Assembly: GCF_014203125.1 (NCBI RefSeq) | Contig: NZ_JACHIH010000014.1 | Coordinates: 1 to 64,000 of the forward strand | Direction of reading: 5' to 3' | Length of the DNA stretch: 64,000 nucleotides | From: Rhodopseudomonas rhenobacensis | GTDB lineage: Bacteria; Pseudomonadota; Alphaproteobacteria; Rhizobiales; Xanthobacteraceae | Part shown: one piece after another, positions 36,099 to 46,240 of the stretch | Numbering within the stretch: position 1 is the stretch's first letter | How the letters are laid out: each line of letters begins with the position of its first letter | Notes under the pieces: generated by a model | The model's database searches: none | The model's input: only the letters and a program-made list of their open reading frames with translations | What the model was told of the DNA's origin: nothing | Translations under genes and position numbers: made by a program

Positions 36099-36820
36099 TT
36101 TTGGGGGCGGGGGACCACTCGTCCGCGAGCAACTCGTTTGACTCGCGGCCGGTGTTGATTGTGACTGGTTTGGTGCAGGAAGCCCGCATCGCCGCGGGGC
36201 CCGGATTGACCGTCATCTGCAGCAGTAGCGATCCGCAACAGCTGCGGATGCTGCTCGCGGTGTTCGATCCAAAGACCGTGCGCGGCGTGGTCAGCTTCGG
36301 CGTCGCCGGCGGCCTCGATCCCAAACTGCGAACCGGCGACATCATCCTGGCCACCGAAGTGATGGCCGGCGCACGGCGCTGGGTCGTCGCGCCGGAGCTG
36401 AGCCGGGAACTGCTCGCCGGCGCCGATCTGGAACGCCAGCGCATCGTCCGCGGCGGACTGGTGGGCGTCGAGAAGGTGGTCGGCGCGCGCGACGCCAAGG
36501 CCGCGCTGCATTCCGAGACCGGGGCCGCCGGCGTCGACATGGAAAGCCACATCGCGGCGGATTATGCCGCCGAAGCCGGGCTGCCGTTCGCGGCGCTGCG
36601 GGTGGTCAGCGATCCGGCCAGCCGGGCGCTGCCGTCGCTGGTCGCCACCGCGATCAAGCCGAACGGCGACATCGACCTGCGCAAGGTGCTGCGCGGCGTG
36701 GCGCGCAATCCCGCGACCATCAAGGCGCTGGTCTCGACCGGCATCGACTTCAACCGCGCGCTGCGCAGCCTGCGCGGCTGTCGCAGCCTGCTGGTGGACG
36801 GCGGCGGTCTGGTCGCCTGA
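36095..36820 (+). CDS. hpnG: Adenosylhopane nucleosidase (purine nucleosidase family)
   Basis: 241 residues with a GTG start overlapping the shc stop. It is a nucleoside phosphorylase/MTA-SAH nucleosidase fold with GVVSFGVAGGLDPKL (about 67-81) and the base/ribose-contacting AGVDMESHIAA (about 145-155). In R. palustris HpnG removes adenine from adenosylhopane to give ribosylhopane (or its phosphate), the precursor of bacteriohopanetetrol. The substrate comes from HpnH, encoded by the convergent next gene. Confidence 0.93.
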   Translation: MILGAGDHSSASNSFDSRPVLIVTGLVQEARIAAGPGLTVICSSSDPQQLRMLLAVFDPKTVRGVVSFGVAGGLDPKLRTGDIILATEVMAGARRWVVAPELSRELLAGADLERQRIVRGGLVGVEKVVGARDAKAALHSETGAAGVDMESHIAADYAAEAGLPFAALRVVSDPASRALPSLVATAIKPNGDIDLRKVLRGVARNPATIKALVSTGIDFNRALRSLRGCRSLLVDGGGLVA

Positions 36821-36842
36821 GAGGCCGCCAACTCTCCAGCGT

Positions 36843-36883
36843 CCCGCGTTGAGCGCAAAATCACCCCCGCGTTGAGCGCAAAA
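36843..36883. repeat. Tandem 18-base direct repeat between hpnG and hpnH
   Basis: CCCGCGTTGAGCGCAAAA occurs at 36843-36860 and again, unchanged, at 36866-36883, a 23-base period. The second copy runs into the A tract of the hairpin that follows. It may come from duplication of part of a terminator. Confidence 0.8.
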
Positions 36884-36911
36884 AAAACGCAGCTTTGCGG
36901 CTGCGCTTTTT
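36884..36911. terminator. Bidirectional rho-independent terminator between hpnG and hpnH
   Basis: CGCAGC-TTTGCG-GCTGCG (36888-36905) is flanked by eight A on the left and five T on the right, so it can end both the rightward hpnC-hpnG transcript and the leftward ispH-hpnH transcript. Confidence 0.85.
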
Positions 36912-36938
36912 CGTTACGTTGCTAACCCGCTGACCGGC

Positions 36939-38093
<1,155 letters not shown>

Positions 38094-38135
38094 TACTAGT
38101 CTTTTCTTTCCTGGAACGGATTTTCAGGGAGCGCT

Positions 38136-39128
38136 TCAGGCCGGGGCCAACTCGGCCGGCAACAGAAACTCGATGTTTTCTTCACGCCCGGGGAGTACTG
38201 ACACCACGACGGGTCCGATCCGCCGCAGTGCTTCGATCACGTCGTCGACCAGAACCTCGGGGGCCGATGCCCCGGCGGTGATGCCGACGGCCTTGACGCC
38301 CTTCAGCCAGTCCGGATTGAGCTCGCTGCCGTCTGCAATCAGGTAGCTCGGAATTCCGACCTCGGTTCCGATCTCGCGAAGCCGGTTGGAATTGGAACTG
38401 TTGGTGGCGCCCACCACCAGGATGAGGTCGACCAGCTTCGACAGGTCTCTTACCGCAGATTGCCGGTTCTGTGTCGCATAGCAGATATCCCGGATGTCCG
38501 GCCCCTGGATGTCCGTAAAGCGCTGCCCCAGCGCGGCAATGATGTCCTTGGTGTCGTCGACGCTGAGCGTGGTCTGGGTGATGTAGGCCACCGGGGTGTC
38601 GGCCGGCAGCGTCAGCGCGGCAACGTCCTCGACGTTCTGCACCAACAGCACCGGCCCGGAGACCTGGCCCATGGTTCCCACCACCTCGGGATGCCCGGCA
38701 TGCCCGATCAGGATCAGGGCGCGGCCTTTCGACATATAGCGCTTGCCCTGATTGTGGACTTTGGTGACCAGCGGGCAGGTGGCGTTGAGCACCGGAAGCC
38801 CGCGCGCGGCGGCCTCTTCCTCGACGCTGCGCGCCACCCCATGGGCGCTGAACACGGTCACCGCCTTGGGCGGAACTTCGGACAAGTCCTCGACGAAGAT
38901 CGCGCCCTTGGCTTTCAGGCTCTCGACGACGTATTTGTTGTGCACAATTTCGTGTCGGACATAGACCGGGGGGCCGTATTTCTCCAGCGCGCGTTCCACG
39001 ATCTCGATCGCGCGCACCACGCCGGCACAGAATCCGCGCGGCTGCGCCAGAAAAACCTCAAGGGGACGAACATTATACAAGGGCACCGTCCTGATTTCGC
39101 GTGCGGTGAAAACTAAACCACCAACCAT
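38136..39128 (-). CDS. ispH: 4-hydroxy-3-methylbut-2-enyl diphosphate reductase
   Basis: 330 residues from the ATG at 39126-39128; a GTG at 39084-39086 (residue 15) is an alternative nearer the usual family start. Cluster cysteines Cys34 (PRGFCAGV), Cys118 (NATCPLV) and Cys216 (RDICYAT) and the catalytic Glu148 ([11 protein letters not shown]) are all present. IspH makes isopentenyl and dimethylallyl diphosphate in the last step of the MEP pathway. Its place directly upstream of hpnH ties precursor supply to hopanoid synthesis. It diverges from hpnN across a 232-base gap that must hold both promoters. Confidence 0.96.
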   Translation of the reverse strand: MVGGLVFTAREIRTVPLYNVRPLEVFLAQPRGFCAGVVRAIEIVERALEKYGPPVYVRHEIVHNKYVVESLKAKGAIFVEDLSEVPPKAVTVFSAHGVARSVEEEAAARGLPVLNATCPLVTKVHNQGKRYMSKGRALILIGHAGHPEVVGTMGQVSGPVLLVQNVEDVAALTLPADTPVAYITQTTLSVDDTKDIIAALGQRFTDIQGPDIRDICYATQNRQSAVRDLSKLVDLILVVGATNSSNSNRLREIGTEVGIPSYLIADGSELNPDWLKGVKAVGITAGASAPEVLVDDVIEALRRIGPVVVSVLPGREENIEFLLPAELAPA

Positions 39129-39360
39129 ACCACGGTACGGCTGGTGTGGCGTGCCATCGACATATACGGTCCCGGCCGCGATTCAACGCGGTTGGCAACC
39201 GAGCCTCAAGCGATTAATTCGGCAGCAACGATCCTTCCGATCGTCATAAGCCATTTTGTCGCATCATTGAAGGCAAGACTTCGCGGAGCCGGACCGGCCG
39301 TTGGAACTGCGATAGATCAAGCGTATTTTAGGCGAGCCGAGAGCAATAGAAAGAGAAAAA

Positions 39361-41949
39361 GTGCTGACAAGTGTTGTCGTATCCATTGTCAAAGCTTGCA
39401 CCCGCTTCGCCGTTTCTACTGTCCTGATCGCAATAATCCTTGCGATCGCCGCCGGCGTGTACACATCGCGGAATTTCGGCATCAACACCGACGTCAACCG
39501 GCTGATCTCGCCGGATCTCGACTGGCGCAAGCGCGATATCGCGTTCGACAAGGCATTCGACCAGGAACGGCTGGTTCTGGCCGTGGTGGATGCCCCGACC
39601 CCGGAATTCGCCAATGCCGCGGGCAACGCGCTGGCCGAAAGATTATCTCATAATAACAAAGACTTCGACTCCGTGCAGCGGCTCGGCGGCGGGGAGTTCT
39701 TCGACAAGAACGGGCTGTTGTTCCTGCCCACCAAGGAGGTCGGCGAGTTGACCGGCCAGTTCCAGGCGGCGGCGCCGTTGCTGGAAATCATGGCGGGCGA
39801 CCCCAGCCTGCGCGGCCTGACCGGCGCGCTGGAGACCGCGCTGGCCGGCGTCAAGCGCGGCGAGCTCGCCCTCGACAGCACCGCTAAGCCGTTCACCACC
39901 ATCGCCGAAACCATCGAGACCGTGCTGAAGACCGGCTCGGGCTATTTCTCCTGGCGCGGCCTGGCCAGCCCGACCCCGCTGACCGATGGCGATCGCAGGG
40001 CCTTCATCGAGGTCAAGCCGGTGCTCGACTTCCAGGCTCTGCAGCCCGGCAAGACCGCGACCGATGCGATTCGGCAGGCGGCCGCGGACCTCAATCTCGC
40101 CGGGGTCTATGGCGCGCGGGTCCGGCTCACCGGGCCGGTTCCGATCGCCAACGAGGAGTTCGCCACCGTGCAGGAGGGCGCGCTGGTCAACGGCGTCGGC
40201 ACCGTGGCGGTGGTGCTGCTGATCCTGTTCCTGGCGCTGCATTCGGGGAAGATCATCTTCGCAGTGTTCGTCAATCTGATCGTCGGGCTGTCGATCACGA
40301 CCGCGGTCGGCCTGATGATGGTCGGATCGCTCAACCTGTTGTCGATCGCCTTTGCGGTGCTGTTCGTCGGGCTCGGCGTCGACTTCGGCATCCAGTTCAG
40401 CGTCCGCTATCGCTCGGAACGCTACAAGAGCGGCGATCTGCGCATCGCGCTGATCAAGGCCGCGGAATATTCCGCGGTTCCGCTGTCGCTGGCGGCGATG
40501 GCGACCACCGCGGGGTTCCTGTCGTTCCTGCCGACCGACTACAAAGGCGTCTCCGAACTCGGCGAGATCGCCGGCGCCGGCATGGTGATCGCGTTCCTGT
40601 CCAGCATCACCGTGCTGCCGGCGCTGCTCGAACTGATCAATCCGGCCGGCGAAAAGGAACCGCTCGGCTACGCCTTCCTGGCGCCGCTCGATCGCTTTCT
40701 CGAGGATCATCGCGTCGGCATCGTCGGCGGCACGATTCTGATCGCGGTGCTCGGCCTGCCGCTGCTGTACTTCCTGCATTTCGACTTCAACCCGATCAAT
40801 CTGCGCAATCCCAAGGTGGAATCCATCGCCACCTTCCTGGATCTGCGCAAGGATCCGAATGCCGGCGCCAATGCTGTCAACGTCATGGCGCCCTCGGTCG
40901 CCGCGGCGAAGGAAGTCGAAGCCAAGATGCAGAAGCTGCCGCAGGTGCTGCGCACGATGTCGCTCGACAGCTTCGTGCCGGAGGACCAGCCGGAGAAGCT
41001 CAAGCTGATTCACGACGGCGCCAAGATTCTCAATCCCGCGCTCAACCCGGATTCGGTCGATCCGGCTCCCTCGGACGAAGAGAATATCGCGGCGCTGCAA
41101 AGCACCGCGGAGAACCTGCGCAAGACCGCCGGCGAGCAGACCGGCCCCGGCGCGCAGGCCTCGCGACGCCTCGCCGACGCGCTCGGCAAGGTGGTCGCCG
41201 CGGATCAGCCGACCCGCGACAAGGTGCAGGCGGTGTTCGTCGCGCCGCTGCAGCTCGCGCTCGATCAGTTGCGCAATCTGCTGCAGGCGGCGCCGGTGAC
41301 GGTGCAGACTTTGCCGGCCAGTCTGGTGTCGGCTTGGACCACCAAGGATGGCCAGGTCCGCGTCCAGGTGCTGCCGCAGGGCGATCCCAACGACAACGAT
41401 ACGCTGCGCGCCTTCGCCGGCGCGGTGCTGTCGGCGGCGCCGGACGCGGTCGGCGGCCCGGTGTCGATTCTGAAATCCGGCGACACCATCGTGTCGGCGT
41501 TCATTCAGGCCGGGCTGTGGGCGCTGTTGGTGATCGGGCTGCTGCTGTGGCTGTGCCTGCGCCGGATCGGCGACGTGCTGCTGACGCTGGTGCCGCTGTT
41601 GGTGGCCGGTGCGGTGACGCTGGAAATCTGCGTGCTGATCGGACTGCCGCTGAACTTCGCCAACATCGTCGCGCTGCCGCTGATGCTGGGCATCGGCGTG
41701 GCATTCAAGATCTACTACGTGACGGCGTGGCGCGCCGGCCACACCAACCTGCTGCAGTCCGCATTGACCCGCGCGATCTTCTTCAGCGCGCTCACCACCG
41801 CGACCGCGTTCGGCAGCCTGTGGCTGTCGAGCCATCCGGGAACCGCCAGCATGGGCAAGCTGCTGGCGCTGTCGCTGCTCACCACGCTGGCCGCGGTGCT
41901 GCTGTTCCAGCCGGCGCTGATGGGCAAGCCGCGCAAGCCCGAGGAGTAG
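39361..41949 (+). CDS. hpnN: Hopanoid transporter, RND family
   Basis: 862 residues with a GTG start preceded by a purine-rich stretch (AGAAAGAGAAAAA). TM1 is at about 16-34. The first periplasmic domain (to about 270) contains NFGINTDVNRLISPDLDWRKRD. Two helix blocks are at about 275-470 and 715-855, with a large second periplasmic domain between. This is the HpnN branch of RND permeases. In R. palustris TIE-1 HpnN moves hopanoids from inner to outer membrane. A second RND gene (26950-29340) lies in the same region. Confidence 0.94.
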   Translation: MLTSVVVSIVKACTRFAVSTVLIAIILAIAAGVYTSRNFGINTDVNRLISPDLDWRKRDIAFDKAFDQERLVLAVVDAPTPEFANAAGNALAERLSHNNKDFDSVQRLGGGEFFDKNGLLFLPTKEVGELTGQFQAAAPLLEIMAGDPSLRGLTGALETALAGVKRGELALDSTAKPFTTIAETIETVLKTGSGYFSWRGLASPTPLTDGDRRAFIEVKPVLDFQALQPGKTATDAIRQAAADLNLAGVYGARVRLTGPVPIANEEFATVQEGALVNGVGTVAVVLLILFLALHSGKIIFAVFVNLIVGLSITTAVGLMMVGSLNLLSIAFAVLFVGLGVDFGIQFSVRYRSERYKSGDLRIALIKAAEYSAVPLSLAAMATTAGFLSFLPTDYKGVSELGEIAGAGMVIAFLSSITVLPALLELINPAGEKEPLGYAFLAPLDRFLEDHRVGIVGGTILIAVLGLPLLYFLHFDFNPINLRNPKVESIATFLDLRKDPNAGANAVNVMAPSVAAAKEVEAKMQKLPQVLRTMSLDSFVPEDQPEKLKLIHDGAKILNPALNPDSVDPAPSDEENIAALQSTAENLRKTAGEQTGPGAQASRRLADALGKVVAADQPTRDKVQAVFVAPLQLALDQLRNLLQAAPVTVQTLPASLVSAWTTKDGQVRVQVLPQGDPNDNDTLRAFAGAVLSAAPDAVGGPVSILKSGDTIVSAFIQAGLWALLVIGLLLWLCLRRIGDVLLTLVPLLVAGAVTLEICVLIGLPLNFANIVALPLMLGIGVAFKIYYVTAWRAGHTNLLQSALTRAIFFSALTTATAFGSLWLSSHPGTASMGKLLALSLLTTLAAVLLFQPALMGKPRKPEE

Positions 41950-42428
41950 CCGGGCTTCGCAGCGCTCGCCATGCGGCAACGCTCGGCGGGTCGCCGTCGG
42001 CACCCCGCGCCAGTCTCGGCGCGGGTGACGCATTTACCTCTCGGTCGTCGCCGGCGATTTCGAACCGGGTCGAATAAATCCACCATGCCAGCGCGGCTGC
42101 CCTTGTTTTGCCGGATCGGCATTGTTCTTATCGGTTCGGCCCGGTATCGTCGTCCGACGTCAGCTCCGCACATGCTCCCGTTGCAGTCTGCGACCCCAGG
42201 GTTGCGCTGCCGTCTTCAGCTTCAGCTTTCCAGTCACCCGTCGGAGCGGGGCGAGCGCGGGTCCAAGCCAGTCAAAAAAACTCCGAACCAGGTAGAAGTC
42301 CGCATCTTATTCCCCCGGGCTGTCCAACTTTGTTCAGCCCCGGGACAGCCAAACTGTGGTAGATAGTCAAAACGCCGCATCCGGCGTTTTCAGTTGACGA
42401 CCTGCCCATCAACCGAAGTATGTAGCTG
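41950..42428. other. hpnN-hpnO intergenic region
   Basis: 479 bases. The first 350 show no gene, no clear promoter and only short non-coding frames. The last 120 bases hold a cluster of hairpins described separately (42313-42390). The size of the gap argues that hpnO has its own promoter here. Confidence 0.5.
42313..42390 (+). promoter_or_regulatory. Putative attenuator-like leader of hpnO
   Basis: Two mutually exclusive stems share bases. Stem A is CCCGGGCTG (42314-42322) with CAGCCCCGGG (42335-42344, one bulge). Stem B is GGCTGTCC (42318-42325) with GGACAGCC (42343-42350). A perfect 9-bp hairpin with a CATC loop and terminal TTTT follows (AAAACGCCG/CGGCGTTTT, 42369-42390) and ends 38 bases before the hpnO ATG. 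This is the geometry of a transcription attenuator. It may also be just GC-rich folding plus a simple terminator. Confidence 0.4.
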
Positions 42429-43820
42429 ATGGCCTATCCGAATTTAGACGTATCCGAGATGTTCGCCGACCGGCAGGCGCAGCGCAGTTCCATGCACGCG
42501 CGCCACCTCAACGAACAACTTGTGAGAGTGCTGAAAACCATCGGCTACGATGTCGGCTTCCAGCGCGGCTCCGGGCAGTATCTGTTCGACCGCGATGGTG
42601 CACGGTATCTGGATTTGCTGAGCGGCTTCGGCGTATTCGCGATCGGCCGCAACCATCCGGTGTTGCGCGAGGCGCTGAAGAGCGTGCTCGACGCCGAGAT
42701 GCCCAATCTGGTGCAGCTCGACGTCTCGACGCTGGCCGGCATCCTGGCCGAGCGGCTGCTCGAACACATGCCGTATCTCGACAAGGTGTTCTTCGCCAAT
42801 TCCGGCGCCGAGAGCGTCGAGGCGGCGATCAAGTTCGCCCGCGTCGCTACCGGCCGCACCGGCATCGTCAATTGCGACCACAGCTATCACGGCCTGACCT
42901 ACGGCGCGTTGTCGCTGACCGACGACCAGAATTTCCAGGGCGGCTTCGGGCCGCTGCTGCCAGGCGTCACCACCGTCCCGTTCAACGATCTCGAAGCGCT
43001 GGAGAAGGTGCTGTCGACCCGCGAGATCGCCGCCTTCATCGTCGAGCCGATCCAGGGCAAGGGCGTCAACATGCCCACCGACGAGTTCCTGCCGGGCGCG
43101 CTGGCGCTGTGCAAGCGCTACGGCACGCTGTTCGTCGCCGACGAGATCCAGACCGGGATCGGCCGCACCGGCCGCTTCCTCGCGGTCGAGCACTGGAACG
43201 TCGAACCCGACATGGTGCTGCTGTCGAAGTCGTTGTCCGGCGGCCACGTGCCGGTCGGCGCGGTGCTGACCCGCAAGTCGATCTTCGACAAGATCTTCAA
43301 CCGGATGGACCGCGCCGTGGTGCACGGCTCGACCTTCGCCAAGAACGATCTGGCGATGGCCGCCGGCATCGCCACGCTCGAGGTGATGAAGCACGAGAAG
43401 CTGGTGGAATCCGCCGCCAAGCGCGGCGCCGAACTGCGGCTGGCGCTGACCCGCATGGTGCCGGGCTACGAGCTGCTCAAGGAAGTCCGCGGCAAGGGGC
43501 TGATGATCGGCGTCGAATTCGGTCCGCCGCAATCGCTTCGGCTGAAGGCGTCGTGGACCATGCTGGAGACCGCCAACAAGGGGCTGTTCTGCCAGCTGAT
43601 CACCGTGCCGCTGTTCAAGGATCACAAGATCCTGACCCAGGTCTCCGGCCATGGCAGCCACACCATCAAGCTGTTGCCGTCGCTGACCATCACCGAAGAC
43701 GACTGCAAATGGATCGAGACCTCGTTCGATTCGGTGATCGCCGACAGCCACAAGGTCCCCGGCGCGATCTGGTCGCTCGGCAAGACGCTTGTCGACAACG
43801 CGGTGCGCAAATCGGCCTGA
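42429..43820 (+). CDS. hpnO: Aminobacteriohopanetriol synthase, class III aminotransferase
   Basis: 463 residues. PLP-dependent class III fold with the glycine-rich FANSGAESVEAAIKFAR (about 122-138), VADEIQTGIGRTG (about 237-249) and the Schiff-base Lys267 (LLSKSLSGGHVPVG). It resembles acetylornithine/GABA aminotransferases, but the hopanoid context and the extended N-terminus (MAYPNLDVSEMFADRQAQ) fit HpnO, which aminates the C-35 end of the ribosylhopane-derived chain to aminobacteriohopanetriol. Transcribed with or shortly after hpnN. Confidence 0.9.
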   Translation: MAYPNLDVSEMFADRQAQRSSMHARHLNEQLVRVLKTIGYDVGFQRGSGQYLFDRDGARYLDLLSGFGVFAIGRNHPVLREALKSVLDAEMPNLVQLDVSTLAGILAERLLEHMPYLDKVFFANSGAESVEAAIKFARVATGRTGIVNCDHSYHGLTYGALSLTDDQNFQGGFGPLLPGVTTVPFNDLEALEKVLSTREIAAFIVEPIQGKGVNMPTDEFLPGALALCKRYGTLFVADEIQTGIGRTGRFLAVEHWNVEPDMVLLSKSLSGGHVPVGAVLTRKSIFDKIFNRMDRAVVHGSTFAKNDLAMAAGIATLEVMKHEKLVESAAKRGAELRLALTRMVPGYELLKEVRGKGLMIGVEFGPPQSLRLKASWTMLETANKGLFCQLITVPLFKDHKILTQVSGHGSHTIKLLPSLTITEDDCKWIETSFDSVIADSHKVPGAIWSLGKTLVDNAVRKSA

Positions 43821-43891
43821 GCTGATTAGTGGACTGCGGCTGTCATCCACGTTGGTTTTCCGCAGGCTCCAACTCGCTACAACTAGTGGGT

Positions 43892-44014
43892 CGTCATCCT
43901 GAGGAGCCCGGCGAAGCTCGAAGAGCGAAGCCGGGCGTCTCGAAGGATGCGGCTACGCTTGCCCGCGTTCAATCCTTCGAGGCCTTCGCGTTGTTCGGGC
44001 GCCTCAGCTGACGC
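43892..44014. repeat. Palindromic intergenic repeat, CGTCATCCTGAGG family
   Basis: CGTCATCCTGAGGAGCCCGGC pairs imperfectly with GCCGGGCGTCTCGAAGGATG, with an inner GAAGCTCG/CGAAG core. A second partial unit (AATCCTTCGAGGCC...GCGCCTCAGCTGACG) follows. It occupies much of the 335-base gap between hpnO and the M20 gene. This sequence type is a common dispersed repeat in Bradyrhizobium relatives. The rest of the gap shows nothing else clear. Confidence 0.75.
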
Positions 44015-44155
44015 GGTGCTTGGAGCGCGGTCGTATTTTGGAGCGGCGCTAAGCCTCTGCATGACGCGTGCCTGCAGCCGACGCGGGCCCGGCTTGGGCC
44101 ATCCGCGCGATCGTGTTAATGGTATCGGAGCCTGCAACCAGTTGGAAAGCCTCTC

Positions 44156-45328
44156 ATGCCCGTGATCAACCGCGTCGCCGATCTGCAGCCTGACATCATG
44201 GCGTGGCGCCGGGATCTTCATGCGCATCCGGAGCTGATGTACGAGGTGCATCGCACCGCGGCCTTCGTGGCGGAGCGGTTGCGCGAGTTCGGCTGCGACG
44301 AGGTCGTCACCGGCATCGGCCGCACCGGCGTGGTGGGCGTGATCAAGGGCCGCAAGCCGGCCGACGACAGCGAGGTGCGGACCATCGCGCTGCGCGCCGA
44401 CATGGACGCGCTGCCGATTACCGAAGCCAACGATCTTCCTTACGCCTCGCAGACGCCGGGTCTGATGCACGCCTGCGGCCATGACGGCCACACCGCGATG
44501 CTGCTCGGCGCCGCGCGCTATCTCGCCGAGACCCGCAACTTTGCAGGCGACGCGGTGGTGATCTTCCAGCCGGCGGAGGAGGGCGGCGCCGGCGCCGCGG
44601 CGATGATCAAGGACGGGCTGATGGACCGCTTCGCGATCGATCAGGTCTACGGCATGCACAACGGCCCCGGCCTGCCGGTCGGCTGCTTCGCGCTGCGGCA
44701 GGGGCCGATCATGGCGTCGACGGATTCCATCGACATCAAGATCAACGGCGTCGGCGGTCACGCCGCGCGGCCGCACAAATGCATCGATTCGGTGCTGGTC
44801 GGCGCGCAACTGGTCACCGCGCTGCAATCGATCGTGTCGCGCAGCGTCGATCCGCTGGAGTCCGCGGTGCTGTCGATCTGCGAGTTCCACGCCGGCAATG
44901 CCCGCAACGTGATCCCGGCGTCCGCGGAACTGAAGGGCACCGTGCGCACGCTCACCGCCGACGTCCGCGACCTTGCCGAGCGGCGCGTGCGCGAGGTGGT
45001 GGCCGGCGTCGCGACGATGACCGGCGCCACCATCGATCTCGTTTATGAGCGCGGCTACCCGGTGCTGGTCAACCACGCGGCGCAGACCGAGGCGGCCAGC
45101 CGCGTCGCCCGCGCCATCGCCGGCGACGGCAACGTCCACGACATGCCGCCGCTGATGGGCGCCGAGGATTTCGCCTACATGCTGGAAGCCCGCCCGGGCG
45201 CCTTCATCTTCGTCGGCAATGGCGACAGCGCCGGCCTGCATCACCCGGCCTATAATTTCAACGACGACGCCATCGTCTACGGCACGTCGTATTGGATCAA
45301 GCTGGTCGAGACCACGCTGGCCGCCTGA
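44156..45328 (+). CDS. M20 family amidohydrolase (hippurate hydrolase-like)
   Basis: 390 residues, cytosolic metallopeptidase fold. Metal-site and catalytic motifs: LHAHPELMYEVHRTA near the start, ALRADMDALPI (about 81-91), MHACGHDGHTAMLLG (about 103-117), FQPAEEGGAGAA and a late HHPAYNFND. The dimerisation domain begins around 180. The family hydrolyses N-acyl amino acids, hippurate or indole-3-acetyl conjugates; the acyl group cannot be predicted. It stands alone, with no obvious operon partner. Confidence 0.88.
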   Translation: MPVINRVADLQPDIMAWRRDLHAHPELMYEVHRTAAFVAERLREFGCDEVVTGIGRTGVVGVIKGRKPADDSEVRTIALRADMDALPITEANDLPYASQTPGLMHACGHDGHTAMLLGAARYLAETRNFAGDAVVIFQPAEEGGAGAAAMIKDGLMDRFAIDQVYGMHNGPGLPVGCFALRQGPIMASTDSIDIKINGVGGHAARPHKCIDSVLVGAQLVTALQSIVSRSVDPLESAVLSICEFHAGNARNVIPASAELKGTVRTLTADVRDLAERRVREVVAGVATMTGATIDLVYERGYPVLVNHAAQTEAASRVARAIAGDGNVHDMPPLMGAEDFAYMLEARPGAFIFVGNGDSAGLHHPAYNFNDDAIVYGTSYWIKLVETTLAA

Positions 45329-45378
45329 GCCCGTCATGTGTCGTCTGCCAGACAGATAAGCGGCGCGCCGAAGTAACA

Positions 45379-45403
45379 GGAACCATGATCTTCACTTTGC
45401 GTT
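45379..45403 (+). promoter_or_regulatory. EcfG (general stress response) promoter
   Basis: GGAAC (45379-45383), 16 bases, then CGTT (45400-45403): an exact match to the alphaproteobacterial EcfG consensus GGAAC-N16/17-CGTT. It is 43 bases upstream of the DUF892 start codon, so the leader would be short. DUF892/YciF-type proteins are known general-stress targets. Confidence 0.85.
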
Positions 45404-45446
45404 GAGGCACGGGACTACCCCGCCTCATCGCACAATGGAGTTCAAC

Positions 45447-45944
45447 ATGCCGACCAAGGACAAGGGCCTCAACGACCTGTTCCTCGATACCCTGAAGGAC
45501 ATCTACTTCGCCGAGAAGCAGATCCTGAAGGCGTTACCGAAAATGGCCAAGGCCGCGACCTCCGACAAGCTGCGCGCCGCGTTCGAGAAGCACCACGGCG
45601 AGACCGAAGGCCAGATCGAGCGCCTCGAGCAGATCTTCGAATTGCTCGACAAGCCGGCGCGCGGCAAGACCTGCGACGCCATCATGGGCATCCTCGACGA
45701 GGGCAAGGAGATCATGGAGGACTACAAGGGCACCGAAGCGCTCGACGCCGGCATGCTCGCCGCCGCCCAGGCCGTGGAACACTACGAGATCTCGCGCTAC
45801 GGCACGCTGAAGCAGTGGGCCACCCAGCTCGGCCTGAAGGACGCGGCGCGGCTGCTCGACCAGACCCTGCAGGAAGAAAAGAAGACCGATCAGTCGCTGA
45901 CCACGCTGGCTGATTCCGCGATCAATATCGCGGCGGCGGCGTAA
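45447..45944 (+). CDS. DUF892 ferritin-like protein (YciE/YciF family)
   Basis: 165 residues from the ATG at 45447 (GGAG just upstream); two earlier in-frame ATGs lie in the leader. The fold is a four-helix ferritin-like bundle. Candidate metal ligands are in LKDIYFAEKQILKAL (about 12-26), EKHHGETEGQIERLEQIF (about 48-65), and later AVEHYEISRYGTL and LLDQTLQEEKKTDQSL helices. The family is induced by osmotic and other stress, and its exact activity is unsettled. The EcfG promoter directly upstream and a strong terminator downstream make it a single-gene stress unit. Confidence 0.92.
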   Translation: MPTKDKGLNDLFLDTLKDIYFAEKQILKALPKMAKAATSDKLRAAFEKHHGETEGQIERLEQIFELLDKPARGKTCDAIMGILDEGKEIMEDYKGTEALDAGMLAAAQAVEHYEISRYGTLKQWATQLGLKDAARLLDQTLQEEKKTDQSLTTLADSAINIAAAA

Positions 45945-45982
45945 ACGCTGAGCTAAACTCAGTCATGCTGATTTGAAGTAAG

Positions 45983-46021
45983 AGCGCGCTCCTCTCGTGG
46001 GGGCGCGCTTTCTTTTGTTTT
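45983..46021 (+). terminator. Rho-independent terminator after the DUF892 gene
   Basis: AGCGCGC...GCGCGCT stem (with CC/GG extension around a TCTCGT loop) followed by TTTCTTTTGTTTT, about 40 bases after the stop codon. Confidence 0.88.
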
Positions 46022-46078
46022 GGCAGTGGAACCAACGTTGCGACCACGTTACTGAAATAGCAACTCTCTACAAGAAGC

Positions 46079-46225
46079 GTGCCCCGGACGCAGCGCAACG
46101 CGCCGCGGAGTGGTGCACTGCAGAGCCGGGGCCGTTACGGAACGTGCCGTCCGCCAACTCTTCATCCGTAACGGTCCCGGCTCGCCGTGCCGCGCCAAGG
46201 GGCGCTGCACCGCGTCCGGGACACG
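46079..46225. repeat. Long palindromic intergenic repeat, GTGYCCCGGAC family
   Basis: Outer ends CGTGCCCCGGACGC and GCGTCCGGGACACG, middle GAGCCGGGGCCGTTACGGA and TCCGTAACGGTCCCGGCTC, with GCAGCGC/GCGCTGC pairs between. The whole 147 bases can fold into one long imperfect hairpin. It lies between the DUF892 terminator and the end of the leftward udgX gene and may end that transcript. Confidence 0.8.
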
Positions 46226-46240
46226 TCCGCCTGATGGCGT

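Noticed and set aside
46027-46050. Second GGAAC...CGTT pair after the DUF892 terminator
   Set aside because: Spacing is 14 bases instead of 16-17 and no gene follows rightward.
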